Assembly (NCBI GenBank): GCA_963667005.1
Contig: OY762937.1
Location: 558,001 to 622,000 of the forward strand
Direction of reading: 5' to 3'
Source: G963662605 sp963667005
Lineage (GTDB): Bacteria > Bacteroidota > Ignavibacteria > Ignavibacteriales > Ignavibacteriaceae
DNA length: 64,000 nucleotides
Positions 1-7,458 of this stretch are shown here, piece by piece. The position numbers and the translations under genes are program-made. How positions within the stretch are numbered: position 1 is the stretch's first letter; each line of letters begins with the position of its first letter. The notes beneath the pieces were generated by a model that did no database searches, had not been told where the DNA came from, and saw only the letters and a program-made list of their open reading frames with translations.

Positions 1-2
1 GC

Positions 3-314
3 GGGTTTCTAGGCATTGGCGGCGGCATAATTATCATCCCGGCACTCACTCTTCTTCTCGGTTTTTCACAAAAAGCCGCACAGGGCACTTCTCTTGCATT
101 ATTACTTCCACCGATTGGCATATTTGCCGTATTAAACTACTACAAAGCAGGCAACGTTGATCTTCGCGCAGCGGGACTCATGATCGTCACGTTTCTTGTC
201 GGGAGTTATTTCGCTTCCATCTGGGCTGTTAAGCTGCCGGATGCCATTGTGAAAAAAGTATTTGCTTCATTCCTCCTCATTTACGCTATAAAACTCTTTC
301 TGGATAAAAAATAA
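3..314 (+). CDS. Sulfite exporter TauE/SafE-family permease, C-terminal part
   Basis: The reading frame enters from the left edge and is open to the TAA at 312-314, giving about 103 residues of an integral membrane protein. It begins with the glycine-rich GFLGIGGGIIIIPAL motif that marks each half of TauE/SafE permeases (here probably the second repeat), then hydrophobic segments such as LMIVTFLVGSYFASIWAV and a C-terminal helix ending LFLDKK. The family moves sulfite, sulfoacetate or other organic anions across the inner membrane; the substrate cannot be told from this fragment. The N-terminal half lies outside the window, so the start and operon context are unknown. It converges on serA and shares a hairpin with it. 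Confidence 0.8.
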   Translation, partial: GFLGIGGGIIIIPALTLLLGFSQKAAQGTSLALLLPPIGIFAVLNYYKAGNVDLRAAGLMIVTFLVGSYFASIWAVKLPDAIVKKVFASFLLIYAIKLFLDKK

Positions 315-354
315 CCGGTATTAAAAGCGGCTCACGCCTCCTTCAATACCGGTT
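313..354. terminator. Hairpin between convergent genes
   Basis: A perfect 10-bp inverted repeat (AACCGGTATT at 313-322 with AATACCGGTT at 345-354) encloses 22 nt. It sits between the permease stop and the serA stop, which face each other, so it can serve both strands. T-tracts are poor, so efficiency is uncertain. Confidence 0.55.
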
Positions 355-379
355 GTTTACCAGTAAGTAAGAACTCGGA

Positions 380-1570
380 TTAAATCTCCACGTGTGAAAC
401 GCTCAACACATCCGGAAGTTCATTCATCTTTTTCAGATCTTCCGCGCTTACATCCTTCATCAACTTCATTGTACAGCAAGCAGCAACTGCACCGTCGAAA
501 ATAACATTTTCGATTTCTTCAATGTTGATTCCTGCTTCGCGGATAACAGAAAGAATAGAGGCAAGTACTCCGGGGCGGTCATAGTGTTTAACGACCAACT
601 GCCAGTGAGCGTCGGTGATCTTTGCACGGTTAACCCAATGAGCAATAATGCCGCTTGTGGTAAAGTCTTTGATGATACGAATAGTTTCATCTGCAACCGC
701 CGCCTGCGCCTGTTCGGTTGAAGCACCGATATGGTGTGTTACATAAATATTCGGATTGCCCTGTAATTTTGACGATACCGCACCGTCTTTTCCTTCCGGC
801 TCGCCTTTGAATACATCGAGAGCAACGCGGATATTCTTTTCTTTAATTGCTTCGAGCATTGCATCTTCATCAATTACATCAGCGCGTGATGTGTTGATGA
901 GCAACGTATTCGGCTTCATGTAAGAGAACATTTCTTTGTTGAAAAGTCCCTTCGTTTCAGGTGTTAATGGCAAATGTATCGAAATGACATCCGCCATAGG
1001 AAGCAGCTGGCTCATTTCAGAGAAATCTTTTATCATCACACCTTCAATGCGTGAAATATCTTTTCCGTAAACATTCATGCCGAATGCCTGCGCCCGCTTT
1101 GCAACTTCTTTTCCGATATTTCCAACGCCGACAATAGCGAGTGTTTTTCCGAACAATCCTTCGGCTTTTGAATATTCGCCTTTATTCCAAACACCATTCT
1201 GAAAATCTTTAACGTTGTCAGGGATTCTTCTATCCAATGAAATCATCAAGCCCATAGCGAGTTCAGCTACGGCAACTGAGTTCATTCCCGGGCAGTTAGC
1301 GACATAAACGCCCTTTTGATTTGCGGCGGCAATATTGATGTTATTAACACCGGCACCTGCACGGATGATAAGATTGAGGCGTTTACTCTTTTGGATGGCT
1401 TCAGCATTTACTTTTGTCGAGCGGACGACAAGAATATCAACTTCTTCTGCCGCAGCGGGTATATCATTTTCGCCTAACTTCGGTGAATAGATAACTTCAA
1501 GATCCATCTGCTTCATCTGCTCGATGTGTTTTTCGGGAAATTTATCTGCAATAAGAACTTTAACTTTCAT
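380..1570 (-). CDS. serA: D-3-phosphoglycerate dehydrogenase
   Basis: Catalyses NAD-dependent oxidation of 3-phosphoglycerate, the first step of serine synthesis. The protein (396 aa from the chosen start) has the 2-hydroxyacid dehydrogenase fold: substrate-binding segment RAGAGVNNINI near residue 70, dinucleotide-binding GVGNIG at 148-153, INTSRADVID with the catalytic Arg, the GEPEG segment, and the catalytic His in THHIGAST. The last ~75 residues resemble an ACT domain (KHYDRPGVLASILSVIREAGIN), as in serine-regulated forms. An in-frame ATG lies 12 nt upstream (MEFTMKVK), but GGAG is placed six nt before the inner ATG at 1570, so that start is preferred. It is transcribed alone, divergent from the S9 peptidase. 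Confidence 0.9.
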   Translation of the reverse strand: MKVKVLIADKFPEKHIEQMKQMDLEVIYSPKLGENDIPAAAEEVDILVVRSTKVNAEAIQKSKRLNLIIRAGAGVNNINIAAANQKGVYVANCPGMNSVAVAELAMGLMISLDRRIPDNVKDFQNGVWNKGEYSKAEGLFGKTLAIVGVGNIGKEVAKRAQAFGMNVYGKDISRIEGVMIKDFSEMSQLLPMADVISIHLPLTPETKGLFNKEMFSYMKPNTLLINTSRADVIDEDAMLEAIKEKNIRVALDVFKGEPEGKDGAVSSKLQGNPNIYVTHHIGASTEQAQAAVADETIRIIKDFTTSGIIAHWVNRAKITDAHWQLVVKHYDRPGVLASILSVIREAGINIEEIENVIFDGAVAACCTMKLMKDVSAEDLKKMNELPDVLSVSHVEI

Positions 1571-1706
1571 GGTGAACTCCATTTCTACCTTATAGTTGAT
1601 GTAAAATCACGCCTGTAGACAACACGGCATATTATATACCTCAAAACTATTGAATTCGGACATATCCCCCAAATGGAATATTTAAAATAATTGCAATGTG
1701 TTCCCG

Positions 1707-1780
1707 TTCCTATTCCCAGCCCATGACCCCGCCCGAACGCCGCAAGGCGGGCAGGTTAAGTCATGGGCTAGGAATAGGAA
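1707..1780. repeat. 34-bp palindrome family copy interrupted by a 28-bp mini-palindrome
   Basis: The outer arms TTCCTATTCCCAGCCCATG (from 1707) and the segment 1756-1780 form an inverted repeat with one mismatch. They match the perfect 34-bp palindromes at 36887-36920 and 41176-41209. Here the centre is split between CCCATGAC (ending 1727) and TTAAGTC (starting 1756) by 28 bp that begin CCCGCCCG and end CGGGCAGG, itself a hairpin. It lies in the serA/peptidase divergent spacer. Confidence 0.8.
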
Positions 1781-1872
1781 GAGTCGTTTATTTGGTTGTG
1801 GGTTTGTGGTATTTTCGCCGATTCGGGTTAGATTTGTAGTAATAATATTTCATTTTGCTTAAAGGTAACCTT

Positions 1873-3900
1873 ATGCGTAAAGTCTGTTTATTATTTTTAT
1901 TATTGACCGTCGCCCTAATGCCACAGGTAAAACGGGCATTGACGGTTGAGGATCTTTGGAATATGAAACGTATCGGTACGATGGACCTTTCCCCCGACGG
2001 AAAGAAAATCGCTTTCACGGTAACAACATACTCTATGGATGCCAACAAGGGCAATTCCGATATTTACATGGTCAATACGGACGGTTCCGAATTTAAATAC
2101 GTGGTTGCTTCCGAAAAGAACGAGAGCAATCCTAAATTCACACCCGACGGCAAACGCATGGCATATATAAAAGATGACCAGATTTGGACATGTGCACTCG
2201 ACGGAACAGATGCACAACAGATAACCGCTATCTCTACCGGCGTAAACGATTTTGTCATTTCTCCTAAAGGCGATAAAATTCTTTTCTCATCATCTGTTTA
2301 TCCCGACTGCAAAGACGATGCGGCAAATAAACTGCGCGACTCCCTTAAAGACGCGAGCAAAATGAAAGGCGTTATATTTGATAAGCTGATGTACCGCCAC
2401 TGGAACGAATGGAGAAACGGAAAACGTAGCCATTTGTTCTTGTTCGATATTGCATCGAAAAAATTTGTTGATATTATCAGCGGCATGGAAAACGATGCTC
2501 CGCCCCTCGCACTCGGAAGCGCAAAGGATTATGCTTTTTCACCGGACGGCAGCGAATTTGCCTTCACCATGAATCCCGTCTCTGTAGTTTCCAACAGCAC
2601 CAATAACGAAATATACACCGTACAGTGCGGTGATGTTAAAGAAGGCATAGAAATTCCACGGAAACTTATTTCCATAAGTCCCGGCAACGACAATGAACCC
2701 GTATACTCCCCCAACGGCAAATACATCGCGTACTGTTCAATGTCACGAGCCGGATTTGAGGCAGATAAACAGCGCATCATTTTATTCGACCGCACCGCCG
2801 GCACTTCAGTATGCGTAACAGACAGCATTGACCGCTCGGCAAGCGAGGTCATCTGGTCACCCGATAGCAAGCTGATCTATTTTGCCGCATCAAATGAAAT
2901 CTATGAATCCGTTTACACGGTGAACATCTCCTCAAAAGATATTAAACAGGTTGTATTCTATAATAACAACTCAGACATCGTCCTTTCTCCGGATGGCACC
3001 AAATTGTATTTCAAGCAGGAACGCTCTACCCTGCCGTTTGAAATATTCTCAAAGGATCTGGTCAACGGCAACATCAACCAGCTTACGACGATGAATCAGG
3101 CTTTGCTTGATCAGATAGAGATGAATCCAGTCGAATCATTTTGGTCACCGGGAGCAGCAGGTGCAAAGGTACAATCGTTGATCATAAAACCTCCGTTCTT
3201 CGACGCCAACAAAAAGTATCCTGTTATCTTTTTAGTGCATGGCGGCCCGCAGGGACATTGGAATGATGATTTCCATTACCGCTGGAATACCGAATTGTTT
3301 GCCTCAAGGGGATATGTAGTAGTTGCAACCAACCCACGCGGCAGTACGGGCTACGGACAGAAATTCACCGATGAGATTTCAGGCGATTGGGGCGGTAGGG
3401 TTTATACCGACCTTATGAACGCTTTCGATTACGCGATAAAGAATTACAAATTTATTGACAGCACTAATACATTTGCTGCCGGCGCATCATACGGCGGCTA
3501 CATGATGAACTGGATGGCAGGACATACGAACCGCTTTAATGCTATGGTATCACACGACGGCGTATTCAATCTGGAAAGCATGTGGGGCACCACTGAAGAA
3601 TTGTGGTTCCCCGAATGGGAACTCGGCGGCACACCGTGGCAGAACAGAGCTCTATATGAGAAATTCTCTCCGCACCGGTTCATTCACAACTGCAAAACTC
3701 CGATGTTAGTTGTAACCGGAGCAAATGATTTCAGAGTCTGCGAAGAACAGGCAATGCAGTTGTTTACATCGTTGCAGCGATTGGGAGTCGAAAGTAAATT
3801 CATGTATTTCCCGGATGAATATCATTTCGTCACACATCCGCAAAACGCACGCTTGTGGTGGAATACCATTTTTGATTGGTTCGAAAAACACAAAAAATAA
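1873..3900 (+). CDS. S9-family (prolyl oligopeptidase-like) secreted peptidase
   Basis: A serine peptidase of the acylaminoacyl-peptidase/dipeptidyl-peptidase type, probably degrading oligopeptides outside the cytoplasm. From the ATG at 1873 (AAAGG eight nt before it) it is 675 aa. A hydrophobic signal peptide (MRKVCLLFLLLTVALMPQ) comes first, then a beta-propeller with repeated SPDGKKIAF, TPDGKRMAYI and SPNGKYIAYC blades, then an alpha/beta-hydrolase domain. The triad is readable: Ser539 in GASYGGYM, Asp619 in GANDFRV, His651 in DEYHFVTHP. HGGPQGHW is the oxyanion-side motif. The frame extends six codons upstream (MLKGNL) but without better initiation signals. It is monocistronic, with a strong terminator after it. 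Confidence 0.88.
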   Translation: MRKVCLLFLLLTVALMPQVKRALTVEDLWNMKRIGTMDLSPDGKKIAFTVTTYSMDANKGNSDIYMVNTDGSEFKYVVASEKNESNPKFTPDGKRMAYIKDDQIWTCALDGTDAQQITAISTGVNDFVISPKGDKILFSSSVYPDCKDDAANKLRDSLKDASKMKGVIFDKLMYRHWNEWRNGKRSHLFLFDIASKKFVDIISGMENDAPPLALGSAKDYAFSPDGSEFAFTMNPVSVVSNSTNNEIYTVQCGDVKEGIEIPRKLISISPGNDNEPVYSPNGKYIAYCSMSRAGFEADKQRIILFDRTAGTSVCVTDSIDRSASEVIWSPDSKLIYFAASNEIYESVYTVNISSKDIKQVVFYNNNSDIVLSPDGTKLYFKQERSTLPFEIFSKDLVNGNINQLTTMNQALLDQIEMNPVESFWSPGAAGAKVQSLIIKPPFFDANKKYPVIFLVHGGPQGHWNDDFHYRWNTELFASRGYVVVATNPRGSTGYGQKFTDEISGDWGGRVYTDLMNAFDYAIKNYKFIDSTNTFAAGASYGGYMMNWMAGHTNRFNAMVSHDGVFNLESMWGTTEELWFPEWELGGTPWQNRALYEKFSPHRFIHNCKTPMLVVTGANDFRVCEEQAMQLFTSLQRLGVESKFMYFPDEYHFVTHPQNARLWWNTIFDWFEKHKK

Positions 3901-3914
3901 AAGTGTATAAATGG

Positions 3915-3945
3915 AAAGGGCGGGTAGCAAACCCGCCCTTTTTTT
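3915..3945 (+). terminator. Rho-independent terminator of the S9 peptidase gene
   Basis: AAGGGCGGGT (3916-3925), loop AGCAA, ACCCGCCCTT (3931-3940), followed by a T-run. The GGCGGGT-AACAAACCCGCC core recurs at 4350-4376 and near 32350 as a dispersed repeat, so this terminator may have been recruited from one. Confidence 0.85.
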
Positions 3946-3950
3946 ATTCT

Positions 3951-4480
3951 TCTAAATGCACCGCAGAGACGCTAAGGCGCCAAGTTTATTTATGAAATTA
4001 GTCGCATCGCGACGGAATATCTGTAGCCCCGGATTTTAATCCGGGGTAAGTGAATAAAAAATATCATAGCCCCATCGGGGCGACATGTCAAATTTAATTT
4101 TGATATGCATATCTGGGCATTAATAAACCCCGCCACAAATATATCGTCCCCACGGGACTTTGATTTACTCTTTCATAAATTCCACGGGTTGAAACCCGTG
4201 GCTACACCTATTTCGTTCCTCCGGAACTCAGACAGTCGCATAGCGACAATATATTTGTAGCCCCGGATTTAAATCCGGGGTTAATGCGACCACCCCACAT
4301 CAGAGCTCCGTAGGAGCGACATAAACAATAAATCATTTGCACAAACACGAGGGGCGGGTAACAAACCCGCCCTACAAGAAGGCGCCATATTTTCGTAGAG
4401 ACGCATGCCATGCGTCTCTGCGTTCGAGGTCATCGAGCTTGCGAGATGTTGCGGTGAATTTCTTCAGCGTTTTGTAAACT
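3951..4480. repeat. Intergenic cluster of REP-like hairpin units
   Basis: No credible gene lies in this 0.6 kb gap. It is a string of short palindromic units separated by 20-50 bp of AT-rich sequence: a CGCAGAGACGCTAAGGCGCC arm near 3962, GCCCCGGATTTTAATCCGGG units near 4026 and 4260, GCCCCATCGGGGCGACAT near 4069, TCGTCCCCACGGGACTTTG near 4144, GGGTTGAAACCCGTGGCTAC near 4186, AGCTCCGTAGGAGCGACATA near 4302, GGCGGGTAACAAACCCGCC near 4353, and the near-perfect palindrome GAGACGCATG-C-CATGCGTCTC at about 4399-4419. Related units return at 44050-44330, 51165-51350 and 52395-52490. Confidence 0.8.
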
Positions 4481-4482
4481 GC

Positions 4483-4507
4483 AAAAAAAGAGCCCCGTTT
4501 GGGGCTC
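4483..4507 (-). terminator. Terminator of the UPF0210 gene
   Basis: On the minus strand GAGCCCC-AAAC-GGGGCTC is followed by a T7 tract (plus-strand A-tract at 4483-4489). It starts 15 nt past the stop codon of the gene at 4522-5883. Confidence 0.85.
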
Positions 4508-4521
4508 AGTACGTAATGATA

Positions 4522-5883
4522 TTAATTTGTTAAGCTGCGCATTGGGGCGGGTAGTCGTCCGCCTCGTAAAAGAAGATTTGCTGAGTTCAACGTGCTTACC
4601 GGCATAATCGGAGCGCGTCCAAGCAGTCCGCCGTAATCAACATAGTCGCCGACCGCTTTATCGACAGCCGGAATGATTCGCACCGCGGTTGTTTTATCGT
4701 TAATAATGCCGATTGCACTTTCATCCGCAATGATACCGGCGATGGTTGTTGCCGGTGTATCTCCCGGTACGGCAATCATATCGAGTCCAACCGAACAAAC
4801 TGCAGTCATCGCTTCGAGTTTTTCAATTTTCAAATGTCCATTTTCAACTGCACGAATCATTCCTGCGTCTTCACTAACAGGAATGAATGCACCGCTCATG
4901 CCGCCAACGGAGGCACTCGCCATGAGTCCGGCTTTCTTAACACAGTCATTAAGCATCGCCAGAGCAGCCGTTGTGCCGGGCGCACCGACTTCTTCAACAC
5001 CCATTGCGACAAGTATATCCGCAATACTGTCACCAGGAACCGGAGTCGGGGCAAGCGAGATATCCACGATGCCGAATTCAACATCGTTTTTCTTGGCAAC
5101 TTTTCTGCCAATCAATTCGCCTGCGCGGGTAATTTTAAAGATGGTCCGCTTTATTACTTCCGCAAGTTCCTGAAAATTCACATTGCCAGCCGAACGAATT
5201 GCATCAAGGACAACACCAGGACCGCTAATGCCGACATTTAAAACCACTTCGGGTTCAGTCACTCCATGAAATGCACCGGCGACAAACGGATTATCTTCAA
5301 CCGCGTTACAGAATACTACCAACTTAGCACAAGCCACAGAGTCCTTATCAGCAGTAAGTTCGGCCGATTTTTTAATAACTTCGGACATGATGTTCACTGC
5401 ATCAATGTTGATACCGGCTTTTGTCGAACCTACATTGACGCTTGAGCAGACTTTCTTTGTACTTGCCAGCGCTTGAGGAATGGATGCAAGAAATTGGCGC
5501 TCACCATTCGTCATACCTTTTTGAACTAAGGCCGAATAACCGGCAATATAATCAACCCCTATAGCAGTAGCTGCACGGTCAAGCGCATCAGCAAGCAATA
5601 AAAATTCATCCGTTTTGAATGCGTCACCGACTATTGATATGGGGGTAATGGAAATTCTTTTGTTCGCAATTGCAATACCGTACTGCTTTTCAACTTCATT
5701 TGCATTCTCGACAAGTTTCGAGCCGTGCTTCAGTATCTTCTCGTAAATTTTCCGGGCTACCACCTGCGGATTTCTATCTGCACAACTGCGCAAGCTGATT
5801 CCCATCGTTGTTGTACGGATATCGAAATGCTCGATTTCCGTCATCTTTATTGTTTCAAGAATTTCATCAAATTCGTATGGCAC
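4522..5883 (-). CDS. UPF0210/DUF711 (PFL-like) family protein
   Basis: The 453-aa length, N-terminal EILETIKMTEIEHFDIRTTT, the internal GISGPGVVLDAIR and APTPVPGDSIADIL segments, and the C-terminal RGGRLPAPMRSLTN match the UPF0210 family, a glycyl-radical-enzyme-like fold with no proven reaction. Initiation is at GTG (5881-5883), four nt after a GGAGG. In many bacteria this gene follows a small ACT-domain gene (UPF0237); no such partner is next to it here. The downstream neighbour on the same strand is absent (repeat cluster), and the upstream neighbour is the GH13 gene 27 bp away, suggesting a two-gene transcript. The function cannot be stated beyond family level. Confidence 0.88.
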   Translation of the reverse strand: MPYEFDEILETIKMTEIEHFDIRTTTMGISLRSCADRNPQVVARKIYEKILKHGSKLVENANEVEKQYGIAIANKRISITPISIVGDAFKTDEFLLLADALDRAATAIGVDYIAGYSALVQKGMTNGERQFLASIPQALASTKKVCSSVNVGSTKAGINIDAVNIMSEVIKKSAELTADKDSVACAKLVVFCNAVEDNPFVAGAFHGVTEPEVVLNVGISGPGVVLDAIRSAGNVNFQELAEVIKRTIFKITRAGELIGRKVAKKNDVEFGIVDISLAPTPVPGDSIADILVAMGVEEVGAPGTTAALAMLNDCVKKAGLMASASVGGMSGAFIPVSEDAGMIRAVENGHLKIEKLEAMTAVCSVGLDMIAVPGDTPATTIAGIIADESAIGIINDKTTAVRIIPAVDKAVGDYVDYGGLLGRAPIMPVSTLNSANLLLRGGRLPAPMRSLTN

Positions 5884-5910
5884 ATGGCCTCCGTAAAAAT
5901 TTAACCGCTG

Positions 5911-7389
5911 TTAATATCTAAATATATGAGTGTGCCACGGCAGCAACTCAACATATAATCCGGCACCCTGAACTTCATCCGCAGTACGATAGTATTCATC
6001 CTTATTGAACACATCCCGCAGTAAGAATTCTCCGCTTTTCACCGGTGCCTCAAACCGCACGCGGCACTGGGCAAAGTTAACCGAATAATTCACGATAACC
6101 AAAGCATGTTCATCTTTTAGACGCCACTCCCAGGCAAGCATATTTTCATAATGGAAATTTCCCGCACTTGAAGGTATTGTTTCCAGTAAACGCCACTCGC
6201 CGTTATGAAACACTTCGTCCTTAGTTATTGTCCGGAGAAATTCATAGAACAACTCAACCGATGGCTGTTTGTTCTCAACAGGCTCGCGTCCAAGCTGTAC
6301 CGGAAGCTTGATTTTCTTTCCTTCCCATTGCCCGTCATGAAAAAGGCGCATGCCGGGTATGGTTGCCATGATAACGGCAGCAGCAAAAGACTGCTCTTTT
6401 CCGAACATCGTAACCGCACGCTCTTCATCGTGGTTTTCAATAAACCGGACTGATTTATTCTGATACTTGACTTCAGCTTTTAGATGCGCGTTAATACTTT
6501 TAACCGGCGCACTTTTTAAGCGGTCGTATAAGCGCTTATCGTACGTATAGTTAAAACCAAGTTGCTGCAAATCCCACTCAAGATCCCAATATGCTTCAGC
6601 GATAAACACGAAATCCGGATGTTTCAATTTTACTTCTGCGATAGCATCCTGCCAGAACTCACCTTCAGGCCGTTTATCTTCATGCGCGTATAAAATACCG
6701 CCCCATGTATTTTGAAAAATGTTGTTCAATACAAGCATCGCCATGTCGCAGCGCATTCCATCACACATGTTTGCAATTTTCAGCATCTGCCGCGTCATAA
6801 AGCTTCTGGCTTCGGGACTGTAGTAGTTAATCTGAATGGTATCTGTCCATGCGGGAAAGAACGGATCACGGCCATGCGCAAAATATTTGCCGGGCTGTTT
6901 AGAATTCTGGAAAAATGTGTGGATATCCTGTTGATAGGTGGTCGTTTCACACTCTAAAAATATTTCAGGATTTGTTTGCACATAGCAGCTGTCGGCGCTG
7001 AAATGATTCGGAATAAAATCCAGCACAAGAGCAATATCCAGATTATTCAGCACTTGTTTCAGATTCAGAATATCCTCAGTGCTTCCGATTGCCGGATTCA
7101 CCTCATAACAGTCAATTGCATAAGGCGAACCGATTACATCTTCACGCCGCCAATTTTTTAAACTTTTATCGTAGGATTTTCGTAAGCCTTCTTCAAAGCA
7201 GCATGACTCTATAACTGAAGCACAGGTTTTCCATATTCCCATAAGCCAAACTGCATTTACACCCTTCGCAGCAAGTGATTCCCAATACGATACCGGAACA
7301 TCTTTCAGACCTGCACGTTTTTCATTAGCATCAAATCTTCTGAGAAATACCCTCGTATTGATTTCATATAAAACCGGGTGATTTTTCAT
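5911..7389 (-). CDS. GH13 alpha-amylase-family glycosidase
   Basis: A 492-aa glycoside hydrolase of the alpha-amylase superfamily, acting on or transferring alpha-glucosyl units. The barrel motifs are visible: LVLDFIPNHF (region I), DGMRCDMAML with the nucleophile Asp (region II), FIAEAYWDLEW with the acid/base Glu (region III) and FIENHDEERA (region IV). There is no signal peptide, so it is probably cytosolic and works on glycogen or maltodextrin. An upstream in-frame ATG (MRSYKGHD) exists, but AAAGGA is properly spaced before the ATG at 7389. The domain order resembles small GH13 enzymes that lack carbohydrate-binding modules. The exact specificity (amylase, trehalose-related or transferase) is not resolved. 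Confidence 0.85.
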   Translation of the reverse strand: MKNHPVLYEINTRVFLRRFDANEKRAGLKDVPVSYWESLAAKGVNAVWLMGIWKTCASVIESCCFEEGLRKSYDKSLKNWRREDVIGSPYAIDCYEVNPAIGSTEDILNLKQVLNNLDIALVLDFIPNHFSADSCYVQTNPEIFLECETTTYQQDIHTFFQNSKQPGKYFAHGRDPFFPAWTDTIQINYYSPEARSFMTRQMLKIANMCDGMRCDMAMLVLNNIFQNTWGGILYAHEDKRPEGEFWQDAIAEVKLKHPDFVFIAEAYWDLEWDLQQLGFNYTYDKRLYDRLKSAPVKSINAHLKAEVKYQNKSVRFIENHDEERAVTMFGKEQSFAAAVIMATIPGMRLFHDGQWEGKKIKLPVQLGREPVENKQPSVELFYEFLRTITKDEVFHNGEWRLLETIPSSAGNFHYENMLAWEWRLKDEHALVIVNYSVNFAQCRVRFEAPVKSGEFLLRDVFNKDEYYRTADEVQGAGLYVELLPWHTHIFRY

Positions 7390-7458
7390 GTCATGTCCTT
7401 TGTAAGATCTCACAATAAAAAATTAAGTGATAGAAACAAAGCCAGAAGATTCAAGGTG

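Noticed and set aside
4208..4411. 67-codon minus-strand open frame in the repeat cluster
   Set aside because: It is a translation of the palindromic repeat units.
3951..4480. Possible CRISPR array
   Set aside because: Units are palindromic and of several types, with unequal sequence and spacing; there are no identical direct repeats and no cas genes.
4673..5173. 166-codon plus-strand frame opposite the UPF0210 gene
   Set aside because: Antisense shadow of a clearly conserved gene; Ser/Pro/Ala bias typical of such shadows.
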